Source: a virus
Reading direction: 5' to 3' (one strand)
DNA length: 64,000 bases
IMG/VR virus record: IMGVR_UViG_3300010399_000001
Location: 51,047-115,046 of that record
The position numbers and the translations under genes are program-made. Under the pieces are notes generated by a model. That model had not been told where the DNA came from. It saw nothing but the letters and a program-made list of their open reading frames with translations, and did no database searches. Positions within the stretch are counted from its first letter, which is position 1, and every line of letters starts with the position of its first letter. Positions 41,200 to 49,490 of this stretch are shown piece after piece.

Positions 41200-44100
41200 C
41201 TAATGATTGAGCTTGGCCTCGTTCATGATCTTGCCCCACGGTCCGGTCTCCGTGGAGACCTTCCCGATCCAGGCCTTGATGCTCTTGGCGCCCGCGTCAT
41301 GGAAAGCGGCGAGGCGGTGATAGCCGTCAGCCACCTTGTACGGGGGGCTCGATGGCGTCTGCACCAGCACTACCGGGCTGTCGGGTGGGGTGCCGTCCTT
41401 GATGGAGTGGACCATCATCGACACCTTCTCCTCGTCGCGCGCCCCGCCGGGGCGGCGCTCGAATTGGATCTCCGAGAGATCTACCGACACCGGTCCGCGC
41501 CAGACTGCACCCTTGACCCACTCGATCACGTCGAGTGGGTAGTGGCGGGCCAGGTAGGCGTAGACATGCTCGGTCTCATCCGGCAGGTGATGATCGCCAT
41601 GATCTTCATGGGTGACCTCGGTAGCGGACCCCTCTTCACTGAGGGCCGGTGGAAGCTCCGGAGCCGGATCGGCCTTCTTACCCTTCTTCTTACCCTTCTT
41701 CTTTTTCTTGCCGAGCACTGCGCGCCTAGCCTCAGCCATACCGCCGTGCTCGGGTGCGACGTGGCCACCCATTGATGCGACATCGCCGTGCAGGCGTTCG
41801 GCCACACCGGATACTCCGGTGGGCATCTCATCTTCGGCTGGAACCGCGTCATTAGGTGTAGAGGCCAGGAATGCCTCACGGGCTGCGCGGATGTCCTGTG
41901 CGATCTGGCTTGCGCGGTTCAGATCATCGCCGAATAGATCGTCGAGGCCACCGCCCGACATCGGGTTGATGCCGATCGAGCTTTGATCGCCCTGCACTGC
42001 TTCCAGGTAGCACTTGCAGTTCGGGCCGCCCATGCATAGACCCATGCCGGATGCGGACATACCGCCGAATCCACCATCCCCAGGCCAGCCGGGAAGCGTT
42101 GCAGCACTGTAGACCTGCCCGTCACGCGGTGCGCACAGATCACACGGCCTGGCTGAAGTGGTGTGCCAGATGATGTATGCGTCCGGATCGGCCGCGAACA
42201 CGCTCATGCCGAAGCCCTGCTCGAACGCCGAGCGGACCTGAGCGCCGTACAGGCCGAAACGAGAGAGGAACGCATCGATCAGCAGGCCAGCCGTAAGCAG
42301 GTCCTGAAGCAGACCCTGGAGGAAGTCTGACTGCTCACCGCCGAGCTGATCGGCTAGCGAGGCCAGATACTCCCCATAAGGACCGTCAAGGATCGACTCG
42401 ATGTCGTAGTCCTCACCGTCATCCTTGGTGACCGGATGGGCGGGGGACAGGGCCAGGCGTGCACCAGCGAACAGCCCAGAGCGGATGCCGCTGCGCATGA
42501 GCGCTGTGCCCTTGTCGATGAACTCCATGTGACCGATGGTGCCCTGCCGCACGCTCTGCGCCAGCGAGCCCAGAGTGCGAGCCAGGGAGGCGGCCTCTTC
42601 GTTCACGACGGCATCGCGAGCGGCCAGGCGGTCTGCGGACTTGATCATGGCCCGAGCCCGGTTGATAGCGGCTATCGGCTCGACGTGCTCGGCCTTGAGA
42701 ACCTGCACCACATCATCGGGCACGAACTCGAATACCCAGTCATCAGTATCGCGACCCCTGATCATGCGGCGGCGATATAGATCGATCTCCCGAAGGGCTG
42801 CGACCTTGCTGGTCGTCTTCTTCGGTGTGACTACCGCCCGTCCGGTGGACTGGGCGGGCTTGGTGCTCGCGCCCGAGGTGGCATGGGCGGGCGTGCCGGT
42901 GACTGGGCGGGTGGTGGATGGGGTCTTAGCGGGGGTTGCAGCAGGCTTGGCTGTGGGCTTTGCCGGGGTAGTAGCAGGCTTAGCCGGAGAGCCTGGCTTT
43001 GTCGGAGCAGGTGCGGGCCCTTGGGTGGCCACACCTGCCTGAGTCGGCAGGGCAAGCTGCTCGCCCATCGGGCGGCCAGTAGAGGGATCGATCGCGCCGA
43101 CAGGGACGATGCCGGTAGCGGTAGCCCATACCGGATCGGAAGTCAGAGGCAGACCCCACGGCTGCTCGCCAAGCTCGACCCTGGCCTCATCGATGCTCAT
43201 CAGGCCATGCTCGACCTGGTTGATGAGGTTGTCGATCAGGGACTCGCGATCCTCGCCCTCCTCAAGCCCTTCCCAGGTGAACTGCATGTCCTCCTGGCCG
43301 CAGACCTTCTGGAGAACGAAGTCGAAGACGTTCTCCTTGAGCCAGAGCAGCAGCGGCTTGAGGGACTTGCGCTCATGGATGGACTGAGAGGCCTTGGCCA
43401 TCTGGTTGCTTGCGCCGGGCGACATCGTGGTGGAGACCTTGGGTGCGATACCCAGCTCCATCGGCATGATGTCGAAGGCCATGCAGACCTGAGTCATGAC
43501 GACTTCATCGAACTGATCGGCCAGTGGAACCGGCCGCATCGGCTCGATACGACTACCGCCGGGAAGCACGATGATCTTGTGCTTCCATGCCGGGTCGCCA
43601 GCCATGGCGTTCAGAGCATCCTGGAGGGTGCGCAGCTGGTTGGGTGTAGCAGTAGAGTCACCGGAGGAGATGAAGATGCCGGGGATGGACCCTTCAGAGA
43701 AGTAGTCCAGCTGGTACTTCTGCTTCTGGAGGCCCGAGAGGATCGGGACCAGAGCCTTCTCGATGCAGGCGAATCCGTACGGAGTCCAGTTGCGCTGCTC
43801 GTAGGGCAGATACAGGAGCTGATCGCCCCGGTATTCGGCCTCTAGTGCATTCGGGTCGATGTCCTTGATGTCAGCCCCGGCGATCGCGGTGGTCATATCC
43901 ACGCGCGGGATGCCGAAGTTGAAGATCTGATAGGCCACATTCGGTGGCTGCGGGGTACCGCCCATCACATCTAGCAGCGGACGCACCGTAGAGCCGTCGA
44001 TCAGACGCAGCGATTGCAGATTGCTGCCCAGCAGCCCCTTGCCCGGTAGACGAGTGGGCTGGAGGTAGACCGAGAGGGCGTCGATGACCAGGATGTCTTC

Positions 44101-44709
44101 AAGTACCGCAGAGAGCCACGTGGTGAACGAGCGATACTTGCCGGGGTCCGGGTTCTCGAAGAAGGCGATCGCCTCTGCGCGCCGCTTCTCGAAGTCCTTG
44201 CGGGCGGAAGAGACGCCGCCGCCCATCTTCTTCTCGGCCTCACGGGTCGGCGCGATGTTCCACGCTAGACCTAGGACCTCCTGCTTGCGTACGTTGATGC
44301 AGGCGCGGGCCACCGAGTAGGTATCGGCCATGGCGCGCAGGGTGGCAAACGGTACGAGCTTGAGGCCCTCGTCACCTGGGGTGCCGACCGGCATGTTCCA
44401 GGCGACAGGGTAGGTGAAGCGGCGCGGCTCCGGACGGCCGGAGATCGGATCTGGCGTATCGATACCGACCGGCTCGATCGGCGCGAGAGGGCCGAACGAG
44501 CCAGACAGGAATGTCTGCCATTCACGCGGTAGCGGGTTGCCGTACGGGCGACCCTGAGTCCACTGCTGATAGCTACTGACCACGGGCGAGGTGCCGCCCA
44601 GGTTCTGAGAGCCGAACGTCGACTGCACGCCACCGAAGCCGCCGGGCGACATCGCTCCGGGGTTGAGAGGGGGTAGGGCGCGGGCGACATTGCGGGCGTT
44701 GGAGGCCAT
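41200..44709 (-). CDS. Portal - MuF-like - ParB-like fusion protein
   Basis: 1169 aa. Residues about 90-540 are a portal (YSVARACINVRKQEVLGLAW, GFACIEKALVPILSGLQKQK, SIDEARVELGEQPWGLPL). A Pro/Ala/Thr/Lys linker (about 560-640) leads to a MuF-like minor head domain (about 650-910) with WHTTSARPCDLCAPRDGQVY and MGGPNCKCYLEAV. After a poly-Lys stretch (KKKKKGKKKGKK) comes a ParB-like C-terminal domain (FERRPGGARDEEKVSMMVHS, VADGYHRLAAFHDAG). Usually these are separate genes. If uncut, 12 copies would bring nuclease-like domains to the portal vertex. Confidence 0.85.
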   Translation of the reverse strand: MASNARNVARALPPLNPGAMSPGGFGGVQSTFGSQNLGGTSPVVSSYQQWTQGRPYGNPLPREWQTFLSGSFGPLAPIEPVGIDTPDPISGRPEPRRFTYPVAWNMPVGTPGDEGLKLVPFATLRAMADTYSVARACINVRKQEVLGLAWNIAPTREAEKKMGGGVSSARKDFEKRRAEAIAFFENPDPGKYRSFTTWLSAVLEDILVIDALSVYLQPTRLPGKGLLGSNLQSLRLIDGSTVRPLLDVMGGTPQPPNVAYQIFNFGIPRVDMTTAIAGADIKDIDPNALEAEYRGDQLLYLPYEQRNWTPYGFACIEKALVPILSGLQKQKYQLDYFSEGSIPGIFISSGDSTATPNQLRTLQDALNAMAGDPAWKHKIIVLPGGSRIEPMRPVPLADQFDEVVMTQVCMAFDIMPMELGIAPKVSTTMSPGASNQMAKASQSIHERKSLKPLLLWLKENVFDFVLQKVCGQEDMQFTWEGLEEGEDRESLIDNLINQVEHGLMSIDEARVELGEQPWGLPLTSDPVWATATGIVPVGAIDPSTGRPMGEQLALPTQAGVATQGPAPAPTKPGSPAKPATTPAKPTAKPAATPAKTPSTTRPVTGTPAHATSGASTKPAQSTGRAVVTPKKTTSKVAALREIDLYRRRMIRGRDTDDWVFEFVPDDVVQVLKAEHVEPIAAINRARAMIKSADRLAARDAVVNEEAASLARTLGSLAQSVRQGTIGHMEFIDKGTALMRSGIRSGLFAGARLALSPAHPVTKDDGEDYDIESILDGPYGEYLASLADQLGGEQSDFLQGLLQDLLTAGLLIDAFLSRFGLYGAQVRSAFEQGFGMSVFAADPDAYIIWHTTSARPCDLCAPRDGQVYSAATLPGWPGDGGFGGMSASGMGLCMGGPNCKCYLEAVQGDQSSIGINPMSGGGLDDLFGDDLNRASQIAQDIRAAREAFLASTPNDAVPAEDEMPTGVSGVAERLHGDVASMGGHVAPEHGGMAEARRAVLGKKKKKGKKKGKKADPAPELPPALSEEGSATEVTHEDHGDHHLPDETEHVYAYLARHYPLDVIEWVKGAVWRGPVSVDLSEIQFERRPGGARDEEKVSMMVHSIKDGTPPDSPVVLVQTPSSPPYKVADGYHRLAAFHDAGAKSIKAWIGKVSTETGPWGKIMNEAKLNH

Positions 44710-44726
44710 GGCCTACCCCCTTGCGT

Positions 44727-44984
44727 CTATCTGGTCATGATCCGTGACGCATCAAAGTAAGCGTCATAGGTATCCGGCAGGGTCGGGCACAGCGCCTCGT
44801 GCGCATCCCGAGAGCGGATGCCGGTCTTCCAGCCATCACCGCGATTGACCGTGCGCGTCCAGCCGCAGCGCGCTGCCGAGGAGCGGCAAAGCAGCACATA
44901 GGGCAGATGGCGCGGGATGCAGTCCTCATCCTGGATCTGGATGGGCGCTATGGTCTTGGGTCCATGTCCGTTCACTCTTGCCAT
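44727..44984 (-). CDS. Small Arg/Cys-containing protein
   Basis: 85 aa from ATG 44984. PYVLLCRSSAARCGWTRTVN in the middle. Overlap-level spacing with its neighbours. No family recognised; lies between terminase and portal genes. Confidence 0.55.
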   Translation of the reverse strand: MARVNGHGPKTIAPIQIQDEDCIPRHLPYVLLCRSSAARCGWTRTVNRGDGWKTGIRSRDAHEALCPTLPDTYDAYFDASRIMTR

Positions 44985-44985
44985 G

Positions 44986-45321
44986 TCAGCACACCGGGTA
45001 CGGGAAGCGGCGCGGCTGCTGATGGGCGAAAGGTGGATCGACCGGTTCGCCAATATCCCACACGTGATTGCGCACCTGGCTCGATGCCATGTACGTGTCA
45101 TAGTCAGCGCCGAACGTGCATGCGCTGGCGATACCGACTAGATCGTGGCGCTCCTTGAGCTGATCTGCCACTTCCCAATCAACGCCGAAGGCGTGCGCCA
45201 TCAGGGGGCGGGTAGTCTTGCCAAGCCTGCGACCGTAGATGAGGCCGGGTGGCTCGACTCCCGGATCGGTGGTATGGCCCCAGAACATCAGCTCGCTGGC
45301 CTGATCCATCGGTGCGGTCAT
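44986..45321 (-). CDS. Small unknown protein
   Basis: 111 aa from ATG 45321, which overlaps the upstream stop by three bases. Globular composition (LMFWGHTTDPGVEPPGLIYG). No family recognised. Confidence 0.6.
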   Translation of the reverse strand: MTAPMDQASELMFWGHTTDPGVEPPGLIYGRRLGKTTRPLMAHAFGVDWEVADQLKERHDLVGIASACTFGADYDTYMASSQVRNHVWDIGEPVDPPFAHQQPRRFPYPVC

Positions 45322-45770
45322 TCGCTCATCTCCGGGGAGTCGGGGAAGATCACATTCTCGGTCGGCCACTTGCCATCGGGCCAGAATTCGACCTCGGCAA
45401 GGGCGCTGTTGTCGTGGTACCGCATGCGTCGCACCCTCGGGCATGCCCTGTTGTGGACGCCGCGACAGTGTGCGCAGACCTCATTGGCCTCGAAGTAGGC
45501 CCTGGCCCTGTCCCGCTGCTCGGGCGTCATACTCGGCTGCGCAGGCTCCATGGCCAGGAGAGCCTGATGATATCGGTACGCGGCCTCTCCGATGGGCAGC
45601 GCGCCCTCTTCATAGGCCTTGACCCTATCGGCGCTCACACCTAGAAGCTCCGCTAGAACCGAGCGGCTGATGCCAGCCTGATCTCGGATCTCGCGCCGAG
45701 TCCTTGCGGGTATGTCTCGAAGCGCATGGACCGCCATGGCGATCTCATGTAGTTGATCAAGCTCGCTCAT
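45318..45770 (-). CDS. HTH protein with Cys-rich tail
   Basis: 150 aa. Residues 20-65 are a helix-turn-helix of the XRE type (RREIRDQAGISRSVLAELLG, SADRVKAYEEG). C-terminal VCAHCRGVHNRACPRV is a likely zinc site. Candidate regulator or DNA-binding protein; first protein gene after the tRNA-like gene and hairpin. Confidence 0.65.
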   Translation of the reverse strand: MSELDQLHEIAMAVHALRDIPARTRREIRDQAGISRSVLAELLGVSADRVKAYEEGALPIGEAAYRYHQALLAMEPAQPSMTPEQRDRARAYFEANEVCAHCRGVHNRACPRVRRMRYHDNSALAEVEFWPDGKWPTENVIFPDSPEMSE

Positions 45771-45790
45771 GTAACCCCTCTACATGGCTC

Positions 45791-45824
45791 GCGCCAGACG
45801 CTACCCGAAGGCCGCGTCTGGCGC
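45791..45824 (-). terminator. Hairpin between tRNA-like gene and 45770 gene
   Basis: 11-bp stem GCGCCAGACGC/GCGTCTGGCGC, directly 3' of the tRNA-like gene on the minus strand. It may stop transcription or mark its 3' end. Confidence 0.55.
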
Positions 45825-45828
45825 GAAG

Positions 45829-45896
45829 TGCGCCCATGAGGATTTGAACCTCAAACCTCCGGTAAACCGGTGCTCTGGCAGTTGAGCTACAGGCGC
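45829..45896 (-). tRNA. tRNA-like gene with a 4-base anticodon loop
   Basis: 68 bases. Acceptor GCGCCTG/TGGGCGC (7 bp with G-U pairs), discriminator A, no CCA, D-arm GCTC/GAGC and T-arm TGAGG-TTCAAAT-CCTCA are normal. The anticodon arm is CCGG-TTTA-CCGG, with no 7-base loop, so it cannot decode. It has the same length and the same defect as 12513-12580. Confidence 0.6.
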
Positions 45897-45902
45897 TTGG
45901 TG

Positions 45903-46106
45903 TTACGGGAGATAACGGTAGTCCATCTTCCCGTGCTCGTCCAGTTCGAGCTTGCGGGCTCCGCCGATCGTGATAGACGCATGATGAACGGCATGACCGT
46001 CCTTCAGTAGCTGATCGACGAACTCCTTGAGCCGCACCTCTGCGTCATAGTCCATGCCGTTGTCATGAACTCCGTGGCCGTCGATTGAAATGTGCCAGTT
46101 GCCCAT
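45903..46106 (-). CDS. Small conserved phage protein
   Basis: 67 aa. WHISIDGHGVHDNG and HAVHHASITIGG form a two-strand/one-helix pattern seen in many actinophage proteins of unknown role. Starts inside the upstream gene's end. Confidence 0.65.
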   Translation of the reverse strand: MGNWHISIDGHGVHDNGMDYDAEVRLKEFVDQLLKDGHAVHHASITIGGARKLELDEHGKMDYRYLP

Positions 46107-46302
46107 AGTTCTTCACTCTCTCATTGAAGTCCAGCCAGTCCTGGATGCACTCCTGGACCTGATCTAGTCTGATTCCGGTGGCCAGTCTCCTCTTATCCGA
46201 GGTTTCCAGCCAGCACAGCACGCCATGAGTGGGATCGGTGTACTCGTGAATGGTCACGCCGTTCGCTTCGGCGAACCGCCTGATCTCGCCCTCGTCTATC
46301 AC
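46063..46302 (-). CDS. Small unknown protein
   Basis: 79 aa from GTG 46302, overlapping the upstream 53-aa gene. Contains HEYTDPTHGVLCWLETSDKR. It overlaps the next gene by 44 bases, so the last residues of one of them may be unimportant. Confidence 0.55.
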   Translation of the reverse strand: MIDEGEIRRFAEANGVTIHEYTDPTHGVLCWLETSDKRRLATGIRLDQVQECIQDWLDFNERVKNYGQLAHFNRRPRSS

Positions 46303-46460
46303 AGATAGAACCCGATGTGCCGCTCGGGCTGTGGATGGTCTAGCTGAGTGTCGATGGTGACAATCACGCGCTCGCTGATAAGACGATCATCCTTGTCGTA
46401 CTGGCGGTTGATCGTCTCATACTTGACCGCGCCGCCCGGAGGCTCTTTCTCGTTGTTCAT
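46299..46460 (-). CDS. 53-aa small protein
   Basis: ATG 46460; stop TGA overlaps the GTG of the next gene. Charged, one strand plus helix (VKYETINRQYDKDDRLISER). No family recognised. Confidence 0.5.
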   Translation of the reverse strand: MNNEKEPPGGAVKYETINRQYDKDDRLISERVIVTIDTQLDHPQPERHIGFYL

Positions 46461-46641
46461 TGCGCACCCGATCGTCGCATACCTTGTGACATGGCTGATT
46501 GGTCGCCGGATGCCGCATCGATGCCTGGCCGCCGCAGTGCATGCACGGCCCCATCCAGCCGACGCGGGATGTCGGCGCGTGAGACCAGTCCAGCGCCCCC
46601 CATGAGGTGAGCGCTGGACCCTCTATGCGCCGATAGGTCAT
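46417..46641 (-). CDS. Small Cys/His protein
   Basis: 74 aa. PCMHCGGQASMRHPATNQPC then HKVCDD is a plausible zinc knuckle. The end overlaps the next gene by 44 bases. Start overlaps the upstream stop. Confidence 0.6.
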   Translation of the reverse strand: MTYRRIEGPALTSWGALDWSHAPTSRVGWMGPCMHCGGQASMRHPATNQPCHKVCDDRVRNEQRERASGRRGQV

Positions 46642-46949
46642 TACATCGTCAGCTGGTAGGTGACCCCAGCGCTCAGGGGTGCGTTATTGGAGACGTTCCA
46701 AGTCACTACCGGCTGGCCGATCCAGTGCAGACCGCCAGGGCAGTACGGGGGTGGAACGTTGATCGCGGGCTGCCCGGTCTCCGGATCGCCATAGAGCCTG
46801 GTGATCTCGAAGATGCCATCAGCCAGAGAGGGCCACTCATTCAGGCGCTCCACCGCAGCTTCGGCGTCCATCTCATAGCTGTAGGGGCCGAAGACCTGAA
46901 GCAACTTGGTGTGCTTGGCGTTCCAGAACAGAACCGCATACTTGGTCAC
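46641..46949 (-). CDS. Small conserved phage protein
   Basis: 102 aa. KYAVLFWNAKHTKLLQVFGP then helix EAAVERLNEWPSLA resembles actinophage proteins of unknown role with a ferredoxin-like layout. No catalytic motif seen. Confidence 0.6.
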   Translation of the reverse strand: MTKYAVLFWNAKHTKLLQVFGPYSYEMDAEAAVERLNEWPSLADGIFEITRLYGDPETGQPAINVPPPYCPGGLHWIGQPVVTWNVSNNAPLSAGVTYQLTM

Positions 46950-46969
46950 GTTGATCCTCTGCTTATCGG

Positions 46970-47043
46970 TGGCGGGGGCGGGATTTGAACCCGCGACTTG
47001 CGGGTTATGGGCCCGCCGAGCTACCTAGCTGCTCCACCCCGCT
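46970..47043 (-). tRNA. Initiator-type tRNA-fMet (CAU)
   Basis: 74 bases, discriminator A73, no encoded CCA. Anticodon loop CCCATAA with CAT; anticodon stem GCGGG/CCCGC carries the three G-C pairs of initiators; the first acceptor pair is A1 x C72, a mismatch as in bacterial initiator tRNA. D-arm GAGC/GCTC, T-arm GCGGG-TTCAAAT-CCCGC. Its 5' part overlaps the end of the 47005-47211 gene by 39 bases. Confidence 0.9.
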
Positions 47044-47211
47044 TTGACCAGGTGGTATTGCCACCCGCATCGTCAGCGCCAGCGTAGCATAGATCTCTTG
47101 GTGATCAACTCTTTCGCCGTTGATGGTGCAGCCGACCCGAAGACTGGTTATCAGGTCTTCAAGCTGAGCGATTCGCCGCTCCAGGAGCCTGATCGCTTCG
47201 GCGTCGTCCAT
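47005..47211 (-). CDS. Small coiled-coil protein overlapping tRNA-fMet
   Basis: 68 aa. N-terminal helix with heptads (EAIRLLERRIAQLEDLI) and a short beta part. Its last 13 codons lie in the 5' half of the tRNA gene, so the end of the protein is fixed by tRNA sequence (GVEQLGSSAGP). Confidence 0.55.
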   Translation of the reverse strand: MDDAEAIRLLERRIAQLEDLITSLRVGCTINGERVDHQEIYATLALTMRVAIPPGQSGVEQLGSSAGP

Positions 47212-47245
47212 GAGACCACCTTGGGTCGTGGAGGCTTGCCCCTTG

Positions 47246-47297
47246 TGGACCGTCCGGAGTCGAACCGGATACCCGAAGGTGGGGAATCCTAACCCCC
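47246..47297 (-). tRNA. Class II tRNA-like 3' fragment
   Basis: Minus strand has a 5-bp stem-loop GGGGG-TTAGGAT-TCCCC, a CCTTCGGG variable-arm hairpin and a T-arm TCCGG-TTCGACT-CCGGA followed by CGGTCCA. This is the 3' part of a Leu/Ser-type tRNA. I could not find a matching 5' acceptor strand or D-arm on either side, so it is probably a decayed gene. Confidence 0.4.
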
Positions 47298-47377
47298 TGA
47301 TCCGTTTGATCTTCGAACCTGCGCGCGGTGATCCGGTTCGGCGATCTAGTGCGACTCTAGCGGATGCGAGGGACAGA

Positions 47378-48796
47378 TCACAGCTTCTCGGCGGCGCATT
47401 TCGGGCAGCGCTCGTGCACCTCGCCCATGTACTTGTGGGTGCACTTGTGGCACTCGACGACGCCGTAGGCTCCGAACCAGTCGCCGGAGGACAACGAGTG
47501 CAGCTCGGTGATGGCCCAGACCATAGCGTCCAGGCGGTCGGGAGATCCCGGAACCCCTGGAGCCCAGGTGCACATCTGATCCTCTAGCTCGGTCAGCAGT
47601 CCCACATGATGAACGCGATTCTGCTCGTAGAGCGCGGAGACCGGCTCGGCCCGAAGCGCCTTACCTCGGGTGGCGTGCACCACCTTGTAGGGCACGTTCG
47701 GATCGACCGTGCGCAGCAGGGTGCCGATGTAGTCGCCACCGTTGTTGACCTCACCCACAATGCAGTCTGCCTTGTGGTCATAGAAGGCCCGAACCACCCG
47801 CTCCATCACATTGTGCGGCGATGCCACGCGGGAGTAGTCGGCAAGTACATAGCCGTGGCCACCCTTCTCGCCGACCACCACGATGCCGGACTCATCCGAG
47901 TTCTCATCGGCGGATACGGCCGGGTCGATGGCCACCACGATGCGATCCAGGTCCGGCAGATCCTTGTAGGCCACCCGGTTTCGGTCGATGATGTCGGCGT
48001 TCCATAGCGCGCCCTCGACATCCTCCAGCAGTTCGCCTTCAAGCTCCTGCCGCTCAAGGCGGGTACCCTTGGCGCGGCCGACGACCTCCGCGAAGAAGGC
48101 CTCGGACAGGTTGCTGGCGTTATCCACCGTGCGCAGACGAGCCACTGGAACGTTCGGATCGTCCAGCAGCATCTTGACTAGAGCCTTGGCCTTACGAGAG
48201 GCCTTTGGAGTTCCAGTCACGACGATCTGGGCCTTGCCGAGGCGTACCGCGTAGCCCAGCGACTCCATCCACGCGATCTGCCACTTGTCCCACAGGCCGA
48301 TCTCGTCGGCCCATGCGCCCTTGAGGTTCTTTCCCTGGATGCGCAGGCCTCCGTCATCAGCGGAGGCCACGCGGATCAGATGGCCGCTGTGGAAGCGAAG
48401 CTCACCCCAGGAGCGGTTCCAATGCGAGACCAGAGGGCTCTTGCGCTGCTTGACATCCGCTGCGGTCGTGCCCAGGGCGGCCAGGATGCCGCTCGGGCCC
48501 TCGATGCAGGTTGCCCAGCCGTCCTCGAAGGTGGGTGCGATGACGCCCCACTCACCCGGATCGGGGTCGGACAAGATCCACTCGCACAGGATGTGAGCGC
48601 CGCTCCAGGTCTTGCCGGAGCCTCGGCCACCCCTAAGATACGCCGTCCTCCAGTTCCCCTCCGGGGGTAGCTGGTCCTGGCGGGCCTTCAATCTCCAGTG
48701 GCCGAATCTCAGGGTAGCCAGCAGGCGATCCTGGTCTGCCTTGGACCAGTTGTGAAAAGACTCTGGCAATTTCGGCGCTGGCTGTTGCCGAGTCAA
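47378..48796 (-). CDS. terL: Terminase large subunit
   Basis: 472 aa. ATPase: YLRGGRGSGKTWSGA (Walker A), LKGAWADEIGLWDKW (Walker B with catalytic Glu) and VVTGTPK motif III. Nuclease: VVAIDPAVSADENSDESGI (first Asp) and LDAMVWAITEL. Unusual C-terminal zinc ribbon CHKCTHKYMGEVHERCPKC. Packages DNA into proheads. Overlaps the small subunit gene by 164 bases in another frame. Confidence 0.93.
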   Translation of the reverse strand: MTRQQPAPKLPESFHNWSKADQDRLLATLRFGHWRLKARQDQLPPEGNWRTAYLRGGRGSGKTWSGAHILCEWILSDPDPGEWGVIAPTFEDGWATCIEGPSGILAALGTTAADVKQRKSPLVSHWNRSWGELRFHSGHLIRVASADDGGLRIQGKNLKGAWADEIGLWDKWQIAWMESLGYAVRLGKAQIVVTGTPKASRKAKALVKMLLDDPNVPVARLRTVDNASNLSEAFFAEVVGRAKGTRLERQELEGELLEDVEGALWNADIIDRNRVAYKDLPDLDRIVVAIDPAVSADENSDESGIVVVGEKGGHGYVLADYSRVASPHNVMERVVRAFYDHKADCIVGEVNNGGDYIGTLLRTVDPNVPYKVVHATRGKALRAEPVSALYEQNRVHHVGLLTELEDQMCTWAPGVPGSPDRLDAMVWAITELHSLSSGDWFGAYGVVECHKCTHKYMGEVHERCPKCAAEKL

Positions 48797-49244
48797 TGGT
48801 CGTCACCTCCACCGCAGAGCGAGTCGGCTGATCTAGGCCAAGCAGCTTTGCCCGACGCTCCTGGATGCGAAGCAGCGAGGAGATGGCCTGGAGAGTGGGC
48901 CCGTCATCGATGAGGACCTCTTTGGTGTCCGGATGGCGGGCCACGTTGCCGGTAGCAGAGACGGCATAGTGAGGCTTGCCCAGAACCTTCCAGGCCACCC
49001 GCTCCATGGCATCGAGCTTCTCAGCCTCAAGGGATCGCAGATCCTCGACCGCAGCGCCCAGTTCGGCGGTGCGATGCTTGAGGGTTCGCTCTATGTCATG
49101 CCTGACCTGACTTACGCTCAGACCGAGCTGCCTGGCGATCTGATCGGGAGTAGCGCCAGAGACTCGCATATTGACGACTCTGGCGCGTCTCTCGGCCATC
49201 ACCGCATCTTTCGCTCCGCGAGCGGGATCACGCGGCCTTGCCAT
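48633..49244 (-). CDS. terS: Terminase small subunit
   Basis: 203 aa. HTH near residues 30-55 (GATPDQIARQLGLSVSQVRH), helical middle and a Pro/Gly-rich tail. Directly upstream of terL and overlapping it by 164 bases, a long out-of-frame overlap. DNA recognition subunit by position and HTH. Confidence 0.75.
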   Translation of the reverse strand: MARPRDPARGAKDAVMAERRARVVNMRVSGATPDQIARQLGLSVSQVRHDIERTLKHRTAELGAAVEDLRSLEAEKLDAMERVAWKVLGKPHYAVSATGNVARHPDTKEVLIDDGPTLQAISSLLRIQERRAKLLGLDQPTRSAVEVTTIDSATASAEIARVFSQLVQGRPGSPAGYPEIRPLEIEGPPGPATPGGELEDGVS

Positions 49245-49252
49245 GCGGCTCC

Positions 49253-49474
49253 TTAGTCCTCGGCGACGGAAATCTCGTGGATGGTGAGAACCTCATCGCG
49301 CGCCACGCCAAGAACGATGTGGTGATCTAGAGCCTTGAAGACCACGAATCCCTCAGCCTCCGCAGCGCCGCTCACCGTCGAGGAGCCACCGCACATCCAG
49401 TAGGCGGCGTCTATGGTCAGACAACCGCCACTGCGCATCTTGATCTGGAATTTGCGCATCTTCTTGTCGGCCAT
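49253..49474 (-). CDS. Small unknown protein
   Basis: 73 aa, ATG 49474 with AAGGAGAA upstream. All-beta composition with YWMCGGSSTVSG. No family recognised. Confidence 0.6.
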   Translation of the reverse strand: MADKKMRKFQIKMRSGGCLTIDAAYWMCGGSSTVSGAAEAEGFVVFKALDHHIVLGVARDEVLTIHEISVAED

Positions 49475-49490
49475 GATCTTCTCCTTGCTG

